NCBI RefSeq assembly: GCF_009936045.1
Contig: NZ_QWEQ01000018.1
Location: 1 to 64,000, forward strand
Length of the DNA: 64,000 bases
Source of the DNA: Emergencia sp. 1XD21-10
GTDB taxonomy: Bacteria > Bacillota > Clostridia > Peptostreptococcales > Anaerovoracaceae
Direction of reading: 5' to 3'
Both the position numbers and the translations under genes were made by a program. This document shows, piece by piece, positions 63,258-64,000 of this stretch. Numbering within the stretch: the stretch's first letter is position 1; the number at the start of each line of letters is the position of its first letter. Under the pieces are notes generated by a model. That model made no database searches. It was given only the letters and a program-made list of their open reading frames with translations, and had not been told where the DNA came from.

Positions 63258-64000
63258 TTATAAATATCTTTCCACTACATGATGCATTCCCCTATGCTCC
63301 TGAAGATAGAACGGCAACTGTAAAACATTAGGTGCAGGAGATGTATTTCCTTCTATGAGTACTGGTCCACTCTCTGTAACAGCAATGTCCCAGCCCACAT
63401 AACCAACACCTTCCACGATTCTGCCCGCCTTATCAATTAACGCTTTTACCTCATCCCAGTAAGGTACCTGAAACCCCTTAATTATTTCACCTGTAGCGGG
63501 ATGCGTTTCATAGATTTTTCCCGACAAATCAATGGCATCCGTCATAACTTTACCGCTTTCCAAATCAATCAAGGCAAGAACGCCTCCATTATGGAAGTTA
63601 TCCACTACTGCATCCCCTCCTGCCATTCTGAAAGCAGCATAAAGGATGTGCACTTCGTCATCTTTAAAAACAGATACCACACGAAGCGTATTCACTGCTC
63701 GTTTTGAAAATCTACTCATATCTGGATGCTGAATCAGATATCCCTCAACGATGCCTACAGGAAGCGTCTTTATCCGATCATAGCTGGTTTCTGCGCTGTC
63801 TTCAGAGATGTCAAAGACCTGAACCCCAGATCCGCAGCTTGCCGACAGCGGCTTATAAATCACTTTTTTTTCATTTTTAAACTTCTCTGTGAATTCCTCC
63901 AAGGACACATCTTTATTGTATGTCCATACTCTTCCCAAGCAGTCACCGAATACCTCATTGAATTCATTCTTATTTCTAAAGCAGGCAACATTTTCCTTGT
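63258..64000 (-). CDS. sugar-transfer-associated ATP-grasp protein, 5' end outside the window
   Basis: At least 247 residues, open through the window's right edge, so the N-terminus is missing. The visible part begins KENVACFRNKNEFNEVF and continues with FKNEKKVIYKPLSASCGSGVQVFDI (ATP-grasp lysine region), TLRVVSVFKDDEVHILYAAFRMA, FHNGGVLALIDLESG and VGWDIAVTESGPVLIEGNTSPAPN, the metal-binding E-x-N. This is the hexapeptide/sugar-transfer-associated ATP-grasp type. It precedes the giant ATP-grasp gene by 28 bp in the same operon. Confidence 0.88.
   Translation of the reverse strand, partial: KENVACFRNKNEFNEVFGDCLGRVWTYNKDVSLEEFTEKFKNEKKVIYKPLSASCGSGVQVFDISEDSAETSYDRIKTLPVGIVEGYLIQHPDMSRFSKRAVNTLRVVSVFKDDEVHILYAAFRMAGGDAVVDNFHNGGVLALIDLESGKVMTDAIDLSGKIYETHPATGEIIKGFQVPYWDEVKALIDKAGRIVEGVGYVGWDIAVTESGPVLIEGNTSPAPNVLQLPFYLQEHRGMHHVVERYL

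Overview
The window looks like chromosome of an anaerobic, amino-acid-fermenting, probably endospore-related Firmicute (class Clostridia). Signs are strong AGGAGG-type ribosome binding sites, a meso-diaminopimelate-type MurE, a PASTA-tailed SpoVD-like penicillin-binding protein, and a glutamate mutase / methylaspartate fermentation gene set. I cannot name the species. No tRNA, rRNA, insertion sequence, prophage or CRISPR array was recognised.

Layout. (1) 91-17990, minus strand: a division and cell-wall (dcw) cluster read from mraZ: mraZ, rsmH, ftsL-like, spoVD-like PBP, murE, murF, mraY, murD, ftsW, murG, ftsQ, ftsZ. It is followed by an rRNA methyltransferase and pheS-pheT. The mraZ promoter carries phased MraZ boxes. 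ftsA, murB and murC are absent from the cluster. (2) 18059-25145: a cysteine-rich protein with a sigmaK-like promoter, two small or unknown genes, a surface 5'-nucleotidase, a GIY-YIG protein, a membrane protein and an AI-2E-family transporter. (3) 25326-28324: csoR-copA copper efflux, where copA has a CopZ-like domain fused to its C-terminus behind a perfect internal ribosome binding site. (4) 28573-33876: an acyl-ACP thioesterase and a Bce-type peptide-resistance module (permease, ATPase, a frameshifted sensor kinase, a regulator). (5) 34409-45404: an aldo/keto reductase, then a long minus-strand operon for glutamate fermentation by the methylaspartate route: glmS-glmL-glmE, methylaspartate ammonia-lyase, citG-citD-citE-citF and citC (probably citramalate lyase). 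(6) 45466-52245: a HEPN-MNT pair, a second reductase with its TetR regulator, a radical SAM gene behind a cobalamin riboswitch, and a TetR-ABC exporter operon. (7) 52680-56126: a GntR regulator, a two-subunit class I hydratase (candidate mesaconase) and a P-loop protein of unknown role. (8) 56201-64000: tagD, two CDP-glycerol glycerophosphotransferases, a 1386-residue protein with three ATP-grasp modules and a fourth ATP-grasp gene cut by the window edge, together a teichoic-acid-like surface polymer locus.

The most unusual signal lies between genes. Five intergenic stretches (A 28341-28563, B 34006-34284, C 36560-36984, D 41828-42015, E 52304-52607) each hold an array of short words (6-8 bp) in inverted pairs. 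The pair offset is fixed at 29 bp in A and D, 32 bp in B, and 31-32 bp in C and E, which is about three DNA helical turns. Distances between pairs are mostly close to whole helical turns too. The word differs between loci, except that C and E share one. I know of no described element that matches this.
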